This document shows positions 1 to 9,371 of a stretch of DNA of 64,000 bases, one piece after another. A program made the translations under genes and the position numbers. The stretch comes from Gammaproteobacteria bacterium Milos-ODIII6 (lineage in GTDB: Bacteria > Pseudomonadota > Gammaproteobacteria > Chromatiales > Chromatiaceae), in contig JAPTHR010000004.1 in assembly GCA_029228645.1 (NCBI GenBank), forward strand, positions 186,001 through 250,000, read 5' to 3'. Position 1 is the stretch's first letter, and each line of letters begins with the position of its first letter. The notes beneath the pieces were generated by a model. The model had not been told where the DNA came from, did no database searches, and worked only from the letters and a program-made list of their open reading frames with translations.

Positions 1-915
1 CGGTACCACTGTCCGCCGAGGTACATGCCGAACTCGCCGGCCGCCCCCGGCCGCACCGCCTGCGCGCTGGCCTGCACGTCGAAACGTTCCGCGATGCGTC
101 CCAGGAAGTCCTCCGGCGAGAGACCGTTGAGGTCCCGCACCACCCGGTTGTAATCCAGGATCTGCATCTGGTCGTGCGGGAAGATAACGCTCAGAAAATA
201 GTTGTAGCTCTCTTCGCCGGTGTGCTCCGGATTGGCCTGCGCGCGGGACGCGCCCACCCGCGACCCCGCGGCCGAGCGATGGTGGCCGTCCGCCACGTAG
301 ATCGCATCCATTGCCTCGAAAGCCGCGCTGAGCTGCGCCACGGTCTCCTCGTCGTCGATCACCCAGATCTCATGACGCACACCATCGACCGCGGTCACAT
401 CCATGTCCGGCGCGGTCCCGGCCTTCTGCGCCAGGATGCCGTCCACCGTCGGGTCGGCGCGATACACCAGGAACACCGGCCCGGTCTGGGCGTTGAGCGC
501 ATCGATCTGGCGCACCCGGTCGTCCTCTTTCACCGGGCGGGTGAACTCGTGTTTCTTGATCCGGTCGGCGTCGTAGGCAGCGACCGAGGCGCCGGCCACG
601 ATGCCGGTCTGAACATGCTCCCCCATGGTCAGGCGGTAGGCGTAGTAGCAGGGCTTCGGGTCGCGCCCCAGCACCCCTTCGGCGACCATGCGGTCGAGGT
701 TTTCCCGCCCCTTCGCATACACCGAGGGGTCATAGGGGTCGGTGTCGTCCGGCAGGTCGATCTCCGGTCGCGAGACATGCAGGAAACTCCACGGCCGCCC
801 GAGCACCATGGCCTTGGCCTCGGCGCGGTTCATGACATCGTATGGGGGCGCGACCACATCCGACTCGCGCCCGGGCACTGGCCGCAGCCCGGTGAATGGT
901 TTGATCAGGGACATT
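1..915 (-). CDS. DUF1015 family protein (3' end outside window)
   Basis: The reverse strand stays open from an ATG at 915-913 to the window edge, giving 305 codons with no stop, so the C-terminus is missing. A strong AGGAGG ribosome site precedes the ATG. The N-terminus begins MSLIKPFTGLRPVPG and an ADGHHRSAA motif lies further in; both are typical of the DUF1015 family, whose members are often about 400 residues long and sit near serA/serC-type genes. No signal peptide or membrane segment is visible, so it should be cytosolic. The biochemical role of the family is not settled and I infer none. The next gene, fxsA, lies upstream on the same strand 69 bases away and could share a transcript. 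Confidence 0.85.
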
Positions 916-984
916 TCTCTCCTCCTGGGGAATGCTCTCGATTGCTGTGATTGTTATTGCTTTGCGCCCGGTCGCGCGACGCCC

Positions 985-1428
985 TCAGTCGTCGCGGCGA
1001 GACTCGCCTTCGATGTATCCGCCGTGGGACTTGTCCTGCGGTGGGCGTGGGTCGCCCGGGCGGATGACTCCTCGACTGCGGAGAATCCAGAGCACGACCG
1101 CGCGACGCAGTGGCGGGATCAGCAGCAGGAAGCCGACCGCATCGGTGATGAACCCGGGCAACAGCAGCGCGAAGCCGACCAGCAGCAACATCGCGCCCTC
1201 CATCAACTCCAGGGCCGGCACCTGGGCGCGCGCCATCGATTCCTGGACCCGAAACAGGACCGAGAACCCCTGCAGGCGCACCAACGCACCGCCCAGTACC
1301 GCGGTGAACACCGAAAGGGCGATGGTCGCAAGCGCCCCGATTCGGCTACCGACCTCGATCAGGACATAGAGCTCCACCAGGGGAGCCGCGACGAATAAGA
1401 CCAGAAACAGGAAAACAGGAGAAATCAT
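985..1428 (-). CDS. fxsA: FxsA family inner-membrane protein
   Basis: This is a 147-residue protein with about three hydrophobic segments: residues 3-25, 28-48 and a pair between 75 and 115 containing LLLVGFALLLPGFITD. That segment is the FxsA hallmark, in which GFITD follows a Leu/Pro-rich helix. The C-terminal tail is polar and acidic (ending SRRDD). In E. coli, FxsA overproduction relieves exclusion of phage T7 by the F plasmid; its normal role is unknown. It lies between the DUF1015 gene downstream and the divergent cutA, with a 124-base intergenic region that must hold both promoters. Identity is secure at family level, function is not. Confidence 0.85.
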   Translation of the reverse strand: MISPVFLFLVLFVAAPLVELYVLIEVGSRIGALATIALSVFTAVLGGALVRLQGFSVLFRVQESMARAQVPALELMEGAMLLLVGFALLLPGFITDAVGFLLLIPPLRRAVVLWILRSRGVIRPGDPRPPQDKSHGGYIEGESRRDD

Positions 1429-1552
1429 GCGGGCAGTGTCGGGTTATGGCATGGAACAATCATCGCAAAGATCATAACAGCTGAGCCCGTTCCACCTCGC
1501 GGATCGGGTTAGAATGCCAGCCCGTTCGATCCGGCTCACCAGGACGTCGCCC

Positions 1553-1876
1553 ATGTCTGACCAGGTCATCGTTGTGCTCACCACGTTCCCGGACGAAGCA
1601 GGAGCGGAACGGATGGCGAACGCACTCGTTCAAGCCGGACTGGCCGCCTGTGTGAATATTCTCCCCGCCATGACGTCTATATATGGATGGAAAGAAAAGA
1701 TCGAGCGCGGCAAAGAACACCAACTGGTGATCAAGTCGAGCCCCGCTCGCTACGCGGCCCTGGAGGCCTTCATCCAGAGGGAGCACCCCTACGAGCTGCC
1801 GGAGATCCTCGCGTTCGCAGCTCAGGACGGCTTCCCTCCCTATATTGAATGGGTCAACGCATGCACCGAAAACTGA
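1553..1876 (+). CDS. cutA: Divalent-cation tolerance protein CutA
   Basis: This 107-residue protein matches the small trimeric CutA1 family, which has been linked to copper tolerance. Diagnostic features are VLTTFPDE near the N-terminus, the GLAACVNI stretch, the SIYGWKEKIE strand and the C-terminal HPYELPEILAF block. I start at the ATG at 1553, preceded by AGGA at 1541-1544; an upstream in-frame ATG at 1514 would add 13 residues not typical of the family. Its end overlaps the start of dsbD, the same cutA-dsbD order as in E. coli, so the two are probably co-transcribed and may be translationally coupled. Confidence 0.93.
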   Translation: MSDQVIVVLTTFPDEAGAERMANALVQAGLAACVNILPAMTSIYGWKEKIERGKEHQLVIKSSPARYAALEAFIQREHPYELPEILAFAAQDGFPPYIEWVNACTEN

Positions 1877-4248
1877 CACCCGTGAACTCCGGCTGGACCC
1901 GCCTGGCGCTCTTGCTGCTTGCCTGGTCGCTGGCGGCAATCGCCAGCGCGCAGTCCCCGGAAGAGGATTTCCTGCGGCCGGAGCAGGCCTTCATCCTGGC
2001 GGAACCGGTGAGCAGCGATGACGGGATAGTCCTGGAATGGGATATCGCGGACGGGTACTACCTGTACCAGAACAAGTTCCGTGTCGACGCGGTGGACCCG
2101 CAGATCGAACTCGGGGTTACGGAGCTCTCCCCGGCGAAACCCAAGCAGGACCCCCTGTTCGGCGAGGTGCAGGTCTACTACAACGCCGCCCGGCTGCAGG
2201 TTCCAGTGCTGCAGGCGCCGCCCGGTAGCGATTCGATCGAGCTGAAGATCCGCTACCAGGGCTGCGCGGACCAGGGCATCTGCTACCCACCACAGCTGAA
2301 GACCGTCAGCGCGCCCTACAGTGCGCCGGCCGCCCTACAGGCCCTGCCTGAGATCGCCGCGGCGGAACCGGTACTGCCAGCGATCGGCGGGGGTCGCAGC
2401 GCGCTGGATGAACTGGGCGCCCTGAGCAGCGACCTCGGATTCGGCCTCGAGGACGACATCCTTTCGCCGGAGGAGGCCTTCCGGCCGCAGGTGGCCAGCT
2501 CCGATGGGAAGACGCTTGAGGTCAGCCTGCTGATCGCCGAGGGCACTTACCTGTACCAGGACAAGCTCAAGGTGCGCGTTGGCGGGGAGGGTGTTGCGAT
2601 CGGCAGCTACGACCTGCCAGAGCCCGACATCAAAGAGGATTCGATCCTGCCGGACGGCAGCTTCGGCGATGTGCCGGTGTATCACGACCGGGTGGAGCTG
2701 GATATCCCGCTCATCCGCGAGCAAAAGCAGGCGAGCGAGATCGAGGTCGTTCTCGAATACCAGGGCTGCGCCGACCGCGGCATCTGCTATCCCCCGCAGC
2801 AGAAGACCTTCTCGGTCGCCCTGCCTGAAATCAGCGATGCCGCGCTTGCCGAACAACGCCAGCTCTCTGCGGCCGTCGCACCGCCCCCAACAGCCAAAGC
2901 GGCCACTGCGATCGACGCGCCGGTCAGCGAACAGGACGAATTGCTGGGGCAGCTGCAGGCATCCGGCCTGATGACCGCGCTGCTGCTCAGCCTCGGCTTC
3001 GGCCTCCTGGTTGCCTTCACTGCCTGCATGTATCCCATGATCCCGATCCTGACCTCGCTGATCGTGGGGCACGGCGAGAAGGTGACTGCGGGGCGCGCCT
3101 TCGAGCTTTCCCTGGCCTACACCCAGGGCATCGCGCTGACCTTCGGCGTACTCGGCGCAATCATGGCCCTGGTCGGCAAGTCGCTGGGCATTCAGTCTGC
3201 GCTGCAGACCCCCTGGGTGCTGGTGCCTTCGACCATCCTGTTCATCGCGCTGGCACTGTCGATGTTCGGCTTCTACCAGATCCAGGTCCCTGCCGCGCTG
3301 CAGAGCCGGCTGCACGAGATGAGCAATCGTCAGAAAGGCGGCTCGGTCCTGGGGGTCGGCCTGATGGGGGTCCTCTCCGCGCTGATCGTCGGCCCCTGCG
3401 GCGGCCCGGTGCTGCTGGCGGTGCTCGCCTTCGCAGCGCAGTCGCAGGACATGCTGCTCGGCTTCGTCTACCTGTGGCTGTTCGGCACCGGCATGGGCCT
3501 GCCGCTGCTGCTCATGGGCTCCGGCGGCGGCGCCCTGCTGCCCAAAGCGGGCACCTGGATGGATACGGTCAAGGCGACCGGCGGGGTGATCATGCTGGCG
3601 CTGGCGGTCAGTTTCCTCGAGCGCATGAGCCCGACCTACCTACCCACTTCGCTGATCATGCTTTTGTGGGGCGCGCTGCTGATCACGGTGGCGGTGTATA
3701 TGGGGGCACTCAGCCCGATCGCGCAGCAGGCCAGTGGCTGGTTCAAGCTGTGGAAGGGTCTGGGGCTGGTGCTTCTTATCTATGGCATCACCTTCCTCAT
3801 CGGCGTCGCCGGCGGCAGTCGCGACACCCTGCAGCCGCTGCGCGGCATCCTTCCCGCCGGCGGGAGCGCTGCGGAAGCGCAGCACCTGACGTTCCGGCAG
3901 GTTGCCAGCGTGGCCGACCTGGAGCGCGAGATTGCGGCGGCCGCGAGCAACAACAAGCCGGTCATGCTCGACTTCTACGCTGACTGGTGCACCTACTGCA
4001 AAGTGATGGAGAAGGAGATATTTCCGGATCCCGGCCTGCAGCAGGCGCTCGCCGGCTTCGTCCTGTTGCAGGCGGACATCACCCGCATGAACGACGACGA
4101 CAAGGCGCTGACCGCCTACTTCGACCTGCCCGCTCCGCCCGCGTTGTTCTTCTGGGACCGCGAGGGTCAGCTGCACAACAATCTGCGCCTGGTAGGTCAA
4201 CCCACCGTCCAGCAGATCATCGACCGAGCCGTTGAGGTGAGCCAATGA
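1861..4248 (+). CDS. dsbD: Thiol:disulfide interchange protein DsbD with duplicated alpha domain
   Basis: DsbD carries electrons from cytoplasmic thioredoxin across the inner membrane to periplasmic thiol proteins. From the chosen ATG (1861) the 795-residue protein has a signal peptide (about residues 14-31), two consecutive periplasmic alpha domains, an eight-helix membrane beta domain and a C-terminal thioredoxin-like gamma domain with WCTYCK. Each alpha domain keeps the reactive cysteine pair, as CADQGICYPP (first Cys about 135) and CADRGICYPP (about 303). The membrane cysteines are in FTACMYPM and VGPCGGP. E. coli DsbD has only one alpha domain and about 565 residues, so this form is extended by a tandem duplication. 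The start is uncertain: ATG 1849 and GTG 1882 are alternatives and none has a clear ribosome site. It overlaps cutA upstream and the tlpA-like gene downstream. Confidence 0.93.
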   Translation: MHRKLTPVNSGWTRLALLLLAWSLAAIASAQSPEEDFLRPEQAFILAEPVSSDDGIVLEWDIADGYYLYQNKFRVDAVDPQIELGVTELSPAKPKQDPLFGEVQVYYNAARLQVPVLQAPPGSDSIELKIRYQGCADQGICYPPQLKTVSAPYSAPAALQALPEIAAAEPVLPAIGGGRSALDELGALSSDLGFGLEDDILSPEEAFRPQVASSDGKTLEVSLLIAEGTYLYQDKLKVRVGGEGVAIGSYDLPEPDIKEDSILPDGSFGDVPVYHDRVELDIPLIREQKQASEIEVVLEYQGCADRGICYPPQQKTFSVALPEISDAALAEQRQLSAAVAPPPTAKAATAIDAPVSEQDELLGQLQASGLMTALLLSLGFGLLVAFTACMYPMIPILTSLIVGHGEKVTAGRAFELSLAYTQGIALTFGVLGAIMALVGKSLGIQSALQTPWVLVPSTILFIALALSMFGFYQIQVPAALQSRLHEMSNRQKGGSVLGVGLMGVLSALIVGPCGGPVLLAVLAFAAQSQDMLLGFVYLWLFGTGMGLPLLLMGSGGGALLPKAGTWMDTVKATGGVIMLALAVSFLERMSPTYLPTSLIMLLWGALLITVAVYMGALSPIAQQASGWFKLWKGLGLVLLIYGITFLIGVAGGSRDTLQPLRGILPAGGSAAEAQHLTFRQVASVADLEREIAAAASNNKPVMLDFYADWCTYCKVMEKEIFPDPGLQQALAGFVLLQADITRMNDDDKALTAYFDLPAPPALFFWDREGQLHNNLRLVGQPTVQQIIDRAVEVSQ

Positions 4249-4832
4249 AACCGACACATATCCTGGTGATCGCCGCTGCGGGTGCGCTGCTGGGCGCCGC
4301 CGCGGGGTTCGGCATCAAGTTTTTCAATGCAGAGGAGTCCAGCCTCAGCGCTGAATCCGAGAGCGCCATGGCGTCACTGCAAACGGTGCCGGACTTCGCG
4401 TTCCAGGATCTCGAGGGTCAGGTACGCCATGCCAGCGAGTGGCGCGACCGTATCCTGGTGCTCAACTTCTGGGCCGCGTGGTGTCCACCGTGCCGGGAGG
4501 AAATGCCGATGTTCAATGAGCTCCAGGAAAAATACGCCAGGGATCACGTGCGCTTCGTTGGCATCGCCATCGACGACCCCGAGCCAGTGCGCCAGTTCGT
4601 CGAGTCGATCGGAGTCGATTACCCGATTCTGCTGGGGGACCTGGAGGCCATTGAGCTTTCAAAGCGCCTCGGCAACCGCTTCGAGGGACTGCCGTTCACC
4701 ATCGTGGCGGAACCCGGCGGTAAAATCATCCTGCGTCATCAGGGCGGCATCGAACAGGATCAACTCGAGCCGTTCCTGCAGGATACGGTGGAACGCATCC
4801 GGCCCCAATTCGCCTCGCCGGAACGAATATAG
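4245..4832 (+). CDS. TlpA-family membrane-anchored thioredoxin-like protein
   Basis: This 195-residue protein has one N-terminal hydrophobic segment (about residues 5-25), which anchors or exports it, then a thioredoxin-fold domain of the TlpA/ResA type. The active site is AAWCPPCREE with cysteines at about residues 80 and 83, and the family cis-proline region reads GLPFTIV. It should act as a periplasmic thiol-disulfide reductant, for example in cytochrome c maturation or protein repair. Its ATG overlaps the dsbD stop by four bases (ATGA), which makes DsbD its likely electron donor. A rho-independent terminator follows directly, so cutA-dsbD-tlpA looks like a complete operon. Confidence 0.9.
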   Translation: MKPTHILVIAAAGALLGAAAGFGIKFFNAEESSLSAESESAMASLQTVPDFAFQDLEGQVRHASEWRDRILVLNFWAAWCPPCREEMPMFNELQEKYARDHVRFVGIAIDDPEPVRQFVESIGVDYPILLGDLEAIELSKRLGNRFEGLPFTIVAEPGGKIILRHQGGIEQDQLEPFLQDTVERIRPQFASPERI

Positions 4833-4837
4833 GCGCG

Positions 4838-4856
4838 ACCCGCCAGGCGGGTTTTT
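4838..4856 (+). terminator. Rho-independent terminator after the tlpA-like gene
   Basis: A six-base-pair stem (ACCCGC and GCGGGT) with a three-base loop is followed by a run of five T residues. It starts six bases after the stop codon of the tlpA-like gene, the expected position for ending the cutA-dsbD-tlpA transcript. Confidence 0.8.
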
Positions 4857-5021
4857 CGTCCATCGACCATTCGATCCGGCCTCGCAGCCGAGTTGTCCCC
4901 TCCAGACTTATCCCAATCTGGACAAACCGGGGTTTATGATCCAGAATTGTTCGAAATTCAGCGCATTTTCGGCACAAATAACGACAAATAACCCGATCTG
5001 AAGGGCGAGGCACCGATTTCC

Positions 5022-5453
5022 ATGGCGAGCATCCTGGTTCTGCACGGGCCGAATTTAAATCTGCTGGGCACGCGTGAGCCGGAAACCTACGGTTCCACCA
5101 CCCTCGCCGAAATCGAGGATCGCCTGCAGACACTCGCCGCGGGACATCGCCTCGATTGCTTTCAGTCGAATACCGAAGGCGCGCTCATCGACCGGATTCA
5201 TCAGGCCGGCCGCGAAGGTGTGGATTTCATCCTCATCAATCCGGCCGCCCTGACGCACACCAGCATCGCCCTGCGCGACGCCCTGTTAGGCGTCGGAATA
5301 CCGTTCTTCGAGATCCATCTCTCGAACGTGTTCGCACGGGAGGCGTTCCGCCATCACTCCTACCTCTCGGATGTTGCGGTTGGGGTTATAAGCGGATTCG
5401 GCGCCCAGGGTTACGAGCTGGCCCTTGCCGCAGCGCTCGCGCGCGGCGGCTGA
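5022..5453 (+). CDS. aroQ: Type II 3-dehydroquinate dehydratase
   Basis: The enzyme converts 3-dehydroquinate to 3-dehydroshikimate in the shikimate pathway. The 143-residue length is that of the dodecameric type II enzyme. Family marks are [14 protein letters not shown] at residues 8-21, where the tyrosine and arginine of the active site follow, [12 protein letters not shown], the [10 protein letters not shown] helix and EIHLSN. The loop usually written NPGAYTHTS is NPAALTHTS here, a mild change. The aroQ-accB-accC order is widespread in gammaproteobacteria and the 26-base gap to accB supports one operon. The preceding 165 bases after the terminator must contain its promoter. Confidence 0.95.
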   Translation: MASILVLHGPNLNLLGTREPETYGSTTLAEIEDRLQTLAAGHRLDCFQSNTEGALIDRIHQAGREGVDFILINPAALTHTSIALRDALLGVGIPFFEIHLSNVFAREAFRHHSYLSDVAVGVISGFGAQGYELALAAALARGG

Positions 5454-5479
5454 ACCTCAACCCGTCACCAGGGACACGC

Positions 5480-5941
5480 ATGGACATCCGCAAAGTCAAA
5501 AAACTGATCGAACTTTTGGAAGAATCCGACGTTGCCGAGATAGAGATCCACGAGGGCGAAGAATCGGTGCGCATCAGCCGCATCGGCAGCGCCACCCAAG
5601 TGAGCATCCCCATGGCGGCGCCCTACCCTGCCCCAGCACCGGCCGCCGCGGCGCCCGCGCCAGCCGGCGCGCTACCCGCTGCAGAGGCGGCACCAAAAGA
5701 GCCGGAGGGTCATATCATCCGGTCCCCCATGGTGGGCACCTTCTACCGCGCGCCGTCCCCGACCTCCAAGGCCTTCGTCGAGGTGGGTGGCGACGTTGCT
5801 GCCGGCGAGACACTGTGCATCATCGAGGCGATGAAGATTCTGAACCAGATCGAGTCCGACAAGGCGGGCAAGGTCACCCAGATCCTGGTCGAGAACGGCC
5901 AGCCGGTGGAGTACAACCAACCGCTATTCGTGATCGGTTAA
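5480..5941 (+). CDS. accB: Acetyl-CoA carboxylase biotin carboxyl carrier protein
   Basis: AccB carries the biotin that shuttles carboxyl groups in the first step of fatty acid synthesis. The 153-residue protein starts [16 protein letters not shown], has the usual Ala/Pro-rich linker (about residues 50-75) and a C-terminal biotinyl domain. Biotin attaches to the lysine of EAMKILN, about residue 119. The ATG at 5480 is chosen because this N-terminus matches the family. Only 18 bases separate it from accC, so the two subunits are co-expressed. Confidence 0.96.
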   Translation: MDIRKVKKLIELLEESDVAEIEIHEGEESVRISRIGSATQVSIPMAAPYPAPAPAAAAPAPAGALPAAEAAPKEPEGHIIRSPMVGTFYRAPSPTSKAFVEVGGDVAAGETLCIIEAMKILNQIESDKAGKVTQILVENGQPVEYNQPLFVIG

Positions 5942-5959
5942 GGGACAGAGGGGCCGAAA

Positions 5960-7300
5960 ATGTTGGACAAAGTTGTCATCGCCAACCGGGGCGAGATCGC
6001 GCTGCGCATCCTGCGCGCCTGCCGGGAACTGGGCATCGCCACGGTCGCAGCGCACTCCGAGGCGGACCGCGACCTCAAGCACGTCCGCCTGGCAGACGAG
6101 TCCGTGTGTATCGGGCCTGCCGCCTCCGCGCAGAGCTATCTCAATGTCCCAGCGATCATCAGTGCCGCGGAGGTGTGTGACGCCGTGGCAATACATCCCG
6201 GTTATGGCTTTCTCTCGGAGAACGCCGACTTCGCGGAACGGGTGGAAAGCTCCGGTTTCCGATTCATCGGCCCCCGCCCCGACACCATCCGCCTGATGGG
6301 CGACAAGATCACGGCCATCGAATCGATGAAAAAGGCGGGCGTACCCACCGTTCCCGGCTCCGATGGTCCACTGGATGAGGATACCGAACGCACCCGACGC
6401 CTTGCGCGCGAGATCGGCTACCCGGTGATCATCAAAGCGGCCGGTGGTGGTGGCGGGCGCGGCATGCGCGTGGTGCACTCCGAAGCCACCCTGCTCGATG
6501 CCATCACCCTGACCCGGAGCGAGGCCGGTGCGGCCTTTGGCAACGACACCGTCTACATGGAGAAATTCCTCGAGAAACCGCGTCACGTTGAGTTTCAGGT
6601 GCTCGCCGACGAGCACGGCAACGCGATACACCTGGCTGAGCGCGACTGTTCCATGCAGCGTCGCCACCAGAAAGTGGTCGAGGAGGCACCCGCCCCGGGG
6701 ATCAGCGATGAGGTCCGCTCCCGCCTCGGCGAGCGCTGCGCGGAAGCCTGCCGCCAGATCGGTTACCGCGGCGCCGGCACTTTCGAGTTCCTGTTCGAGA
6801 ACGGGGAGTTCTACTTCATCGAGATGAACACCCGCGTCCAAGTCGAGCACCCGGTCACCGAGATGATCACCGGTGTGGATATCGTCAAGGAACAGCTGCT
6901 GATCGCCGGCGGCTACTCCTTGAGCTACAAGCAGGAGGATATCCAGGTTCGCGGGCACGCCATCGAGTGCCGTATCAACGCGGAGGATCCGGAGAACTTC
7001 ATGCCGAGTCCCGGCGATATCACCGCCTTCCACGTGCCCGGGGGGCCCGGCGTACGCGTCGACACCCACATCTACGACGGCTACCGGGTGCCACCCTACT
7101 ACGACTCCATGATCGGAAAGATCATCACCCACGGCGAGAACCGGGATGTCGCGATCGCGCGCATGCACGGGGCCCTGTCCGAGATGGTTATCAGTGGGAT
7201 CAAGACCAACATCCCGCTGCAGGCCAACAACATGGCGGACGGCAACTTCGCCGCTGGTGGCGTGAACATCCATTACCTGGAAAAGAAGCTGGGGCTTTGA
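5960..7300 (+). CDS. accC: Acetyl-CoA carboxylase biotin carboxylase subunit
   Basis: AccC uses ATP and bicarbonate to carboxylate the biotin on AccB. At 446 residues it has the normal length. The N-terminal carboxylase domain begins [20 protein letters not shown], the ATP-grasp glycine loop reads [14 protein letters not shown], and the catalytic stretch [14 protein letters not shown] is intact, as is the C-terminal domain containing [13 protein letters not shown]. It is the last gene of aroQ-accB-accC. The sequence after its stop is a repeat-like spacer rather than a visible terminator. Confidence 0.97.
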   Translation: MLDKVVIANRGEIALRILRACRELGIATVAAHSEADRDLKHVRLADESVCIGPAASAQSYLNVPAIISAAEVCDAVAIHPGYGFLSENADFAERVESSGFRFIGPRPDTIRLMGDKITAIESMKKAGVPTVPGSDGPLDEDTERTRRLAREIGYPVIIKAAGGGGGRGMRVVHSEATLLDAITLTRSEAGAAFGNDTVYMEKFLEKPRHVEFQVLADEHGNAIHLAERDCSMQRRHQKVVEEAPAPGISDEVRSRLGERCAEACRQIGYRGAGTFEFLFENGEFYFIEMNTRVQVEHPVTEMITGVDIVKEQLLIAGGYSLSYKQEDIQVRGHAIECRINAEDPENFMPSPGDITAFHVPGGPGVRVDTHIYDGYRVPPYYDSMIGKIITHGENRDVAIARMHGALSEMVISGIKTNIPLQANNMADGNFAAGGVNIHYLEKKLGL

Positions 7301-7528
7301 ATTTCTTCAGCACAAAGGGCACGCAGCACACCAATGAATGGGCTGCCATCGTTCCTTAAACGCCCTCCAGTTGAGGTAGTCGAACCGTCTTTGCGTGCAA
7401 CGAATCTGAATCATTGAATGCAGACTGCGACGGTCATTTAGCGCACAGAGGTTAGAATGGTGCAGGTCACTGGAATCGACCAGCCAAAAATTCTTTGTGC
7501 CCTTCGTGTTCTTCGTGGTGAACCCCGC
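7301..7528. repeat. Repeat-like spacer between accC and prmA
   Basis: This 228-base spacer has no convincing gene. Its right end (about 7486-7522) contains the purine/pyrimidine-biased phrase TTCTTTGTGCCCTTCGTG followed by TTCTTCGTGGTGAA, and its left end (7306-7339) has the roughly opposite phrase CACAAAGGGCACGCAGCACA. Phrases of this kind recur between genes in many proteobacterial genomes, and here they point toward each other from the two ends. The prmA start codon lies just inside the right end, so the prmA leader appears to have been replaced by the element. Whether other copies exist in this genome cannot be seen here. Confidence 0.45.
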
Positions 7529-8407
7529 ATGCCCTGGATACAGACCCATCTGGTCATCGACAAATCGCGCGCGCCCCTGATCGAGCTGCTGTTCGAGGAA
7601 CTCGGGGCGCTCTCGATCACCCTGGGTGACGCCGGAGACGAGCCCATGCTGGAACCCGGCCCCGGGGAGACCCCGCTGTGGTCGGCCACCCGGGTCACCG
7701 GACTGTTCGCCGGGGACACCGACATCGATGGCCTGCGCAGCCGCATCGACCAGGCACTCAATCGCGACACCAGCGGTCATCTGCAATTGGAGGTCCTGGA
7801 GGACCAGGACTGGGAACGCGCCTGGCTGGAGCGGTTCCACCCGATGCGCTTCGGCCGCCGCCTCTGGATCCGTCCGAGCGGAAAGCAGGTCGCAGCCGAA
7901 GACGCCGTGGTGGTCGACCTCGATCCGGGATTGGCCTTCGGTACCGGCACCCATCCGACCACCGCGCTATGCCTGACATGGCTGGACGGTTCAGACCTCT
8001 CGGAACGGCGGGTGATCGACTTCGGTTGCGGCTCGGGGGTGCTCGCCATCGCCGCGCTGAAACTGGGCGCGGCGCATGCCACCGGCATCGACCACGATCC
8101 CCAGGCGTTGCTGGCGACCCGCGAGAATGCCAGGCGCAACGGCGTCTCCACGCACCTCGAAGTCCTCTCGGACAAGGCCCCGCCCCCGCCGCCCAGCTCC
8201 CTGGTAGTGGCCAATATCCTGTCCAATGTACTGATCGAGCTGCAGGCCACGATCTCCTCGCTGGTGGCGGAGGACGGCGAGCTGGTGCTGTCCGGCATCC
8301 TGCGCGAACAGGCGGAGGAGGTCATGCGCGCCTATCACGACAACATGCAGTTCGACGCGCCCATCGAACAGGAGGGCTGGGTGTTGCTGCACGCCCGGCG
8401 CCGCTGA
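7529..8407 (+). CDS. prmA: Ribosomal protein L11 methyltransferase
   Basis: PrmA trimethylates ribosomal protein L11 using S-adenosylmethionine. With the ATG at 7529 (MPWIQTHLVIDK) it has 292 residues, almost the same as E. coli PrmA (293). The SAM-binding glycine motif reads VIDFGCGSGVLAIAALKLGA, the substrate motif LDPGLAFGTGTHPTT precedes it, and VANILSNVLIEL is the family's catalytic-pocket segment. Longer frames start upstream at 7457 inside the spacer but add residues foreign to the family. The zinc-ribbon gene follows after ten bases. Confidence 0.95.
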   Translation: MPWIQTHLVIDKSRAPLIELLFEELGALSITLGDAGDEPMLEPGPGETPLWSATRVTGLFAGDTDIDGLRSRIDQALNRDTSGHLQLEVLEDQDWERAWLERFHPMRFGRRLWIRPSGKQVAAEDAVVVDLDPGLAFGTGTHPTTALCLTWLDGSDLSERRVIDFGCGSGVLAIAALKLGAAHATGIDHDPQALLATRENARRNGVSTHLEVLSDKAPPPPPSSLVVANILSNVLIELQATISSLVAEDGELVLSGILREQAEEVMRAYHDNMQFDAPIEQEGWVLLHARRR

Positions 8408-8417
8408 GGACCGGCGC

Positions 8418-9170
8418 TTGAAGACGCGCTGTCCACAATGCGGCACGCTGTACGACATCAACCGGGCGATGCTGCGGCAGGCCAGCGGGCTGGCGCGCTG
8501 TTACAACTGCGGCACCGTGTTCAATGGCCTGCAGAGAACGCTGGACGGGCTGTCCGGGTCTTCGCCGCTGCCTGTTCGGAGCCGCATCCCGGCGCCCGGC
8601 CCCGGCACCCCGCGGGACCTCCCTTTCGAGGTGCCGGAGGACTTGCCCGAGCTCAAACCGAGTGACCGGGTCGATCTGCAGGCGCGCGATACGCTGCATC
8701 CCGGAGCTGATGCGCGGGTCCCCTGGTGGCAGAAGGCCCTGTTCGCTCTCTTGGGCATCGCGCTGCTGGCCCAACTGGCCTGGATCCAGCGGGAGCACTG
8801 GATCCATCACCCCCTGGTGGCGCAGGCCTGCGCTGCGCTGCACTGTCCGGATTTCCGGTCCGCTCGGCCGGAGCTGTTCAGCGTGCTCCAGCGTGACATG
8901 GCGGCCAGCCCCGGCGCGACCCCGACGCTGCGCCTGCAGCTGCGTTTCCGCAACGACGCCGAGTACCCAGTGCCGCTACCGCGCCTGCAACTCTCACTCC
9001 TGGACGGCAACGGCTCGCTGGTGGCGCGGCGCAGCCTCGAACCGAGCGAGTACCTGCCGGCCACCTGGTCCGGTCCCAGCGTCGCCCTGGCGGGTGAAGT
9101 GATCGCTATCGAATTGACCCTGCAGGATCCTGGTCCTCGCGTCAGGAGCTATGTTTTCGATTTCGTTTGA
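8418..9170 (+). CDS. Zinc-ribbon / DUF3426 membrane protein
   Basis: The 250-residue protein opens with a zinc ribbon of the MJ0042 type (CPQCGTLYDI, then CYNCGTVF). It continues with a Pro-rich linker, one membrane helix (about residues 110-130, ALFALLGIALLAQLAWI) and a C-terminal beta-rich DUF3426 domain that would face the periplasm. It starts with TTG at 8418, supported by GAGGA at 8406-8410. prmA followed by such a gene is a recurrent pair in beta- and gammaproteobacteria. Its function is unknown; a cytosolic zinc sensor coupled to an envelope domain is an inference only. Confidence 0.85.
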   Translation: MKTRCPQCGTLYDINRAMLRQASGLARCYNCGTVFNGLQRTLDGLSGSSPLPVRSRIPAPGPGTPRDLPFEVPEDLPELKPSDRVDLQARDTLHPGADARVPWWQKALFALLGIALLAQLAWIQREHWIHHPLVAQACAALHCPDFRSARPELFSVLQRDMAASPGATPTLRLQLRFRNDAEYPVPLPRLQLSLLDGNGSLVARRSLEPSEYLPATWSGPSVALAGEVIAIELTLQDPGPRVRSYVFDFV

Positions 9171-9371
9171 GGTCGAATCGACCTTTAAGCGCTGTCTCCA
9201 CGGGGCGACGCAGAACGCGAACCCGATCACTTGAACTTCATCCGCATGCGCGTAGACTTGCACGTCCGCGCCCTTCCAGCTCGCCGCGACGACATCGATT
9301 CGACTGCTTGACGCCATGACCTTTTGCGGTCCTGGCAGAGAGCGACTTTTGTGAACCGCCAGGGGACTTTG

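Noticed and set aside
174-1398. Forward frames over the DUF1015 and fxsA genes
   Set aside because: The reverse strand has recognisable DUF1015 and FxsA sequence with good ribosome sites; the forward frames lack motifs.
5924-7273. 449-codon reverse frame opposite accC
   Set aside because: accC is canonical on the forward strand and no start, motif or ribosome site supports the reverse frame.
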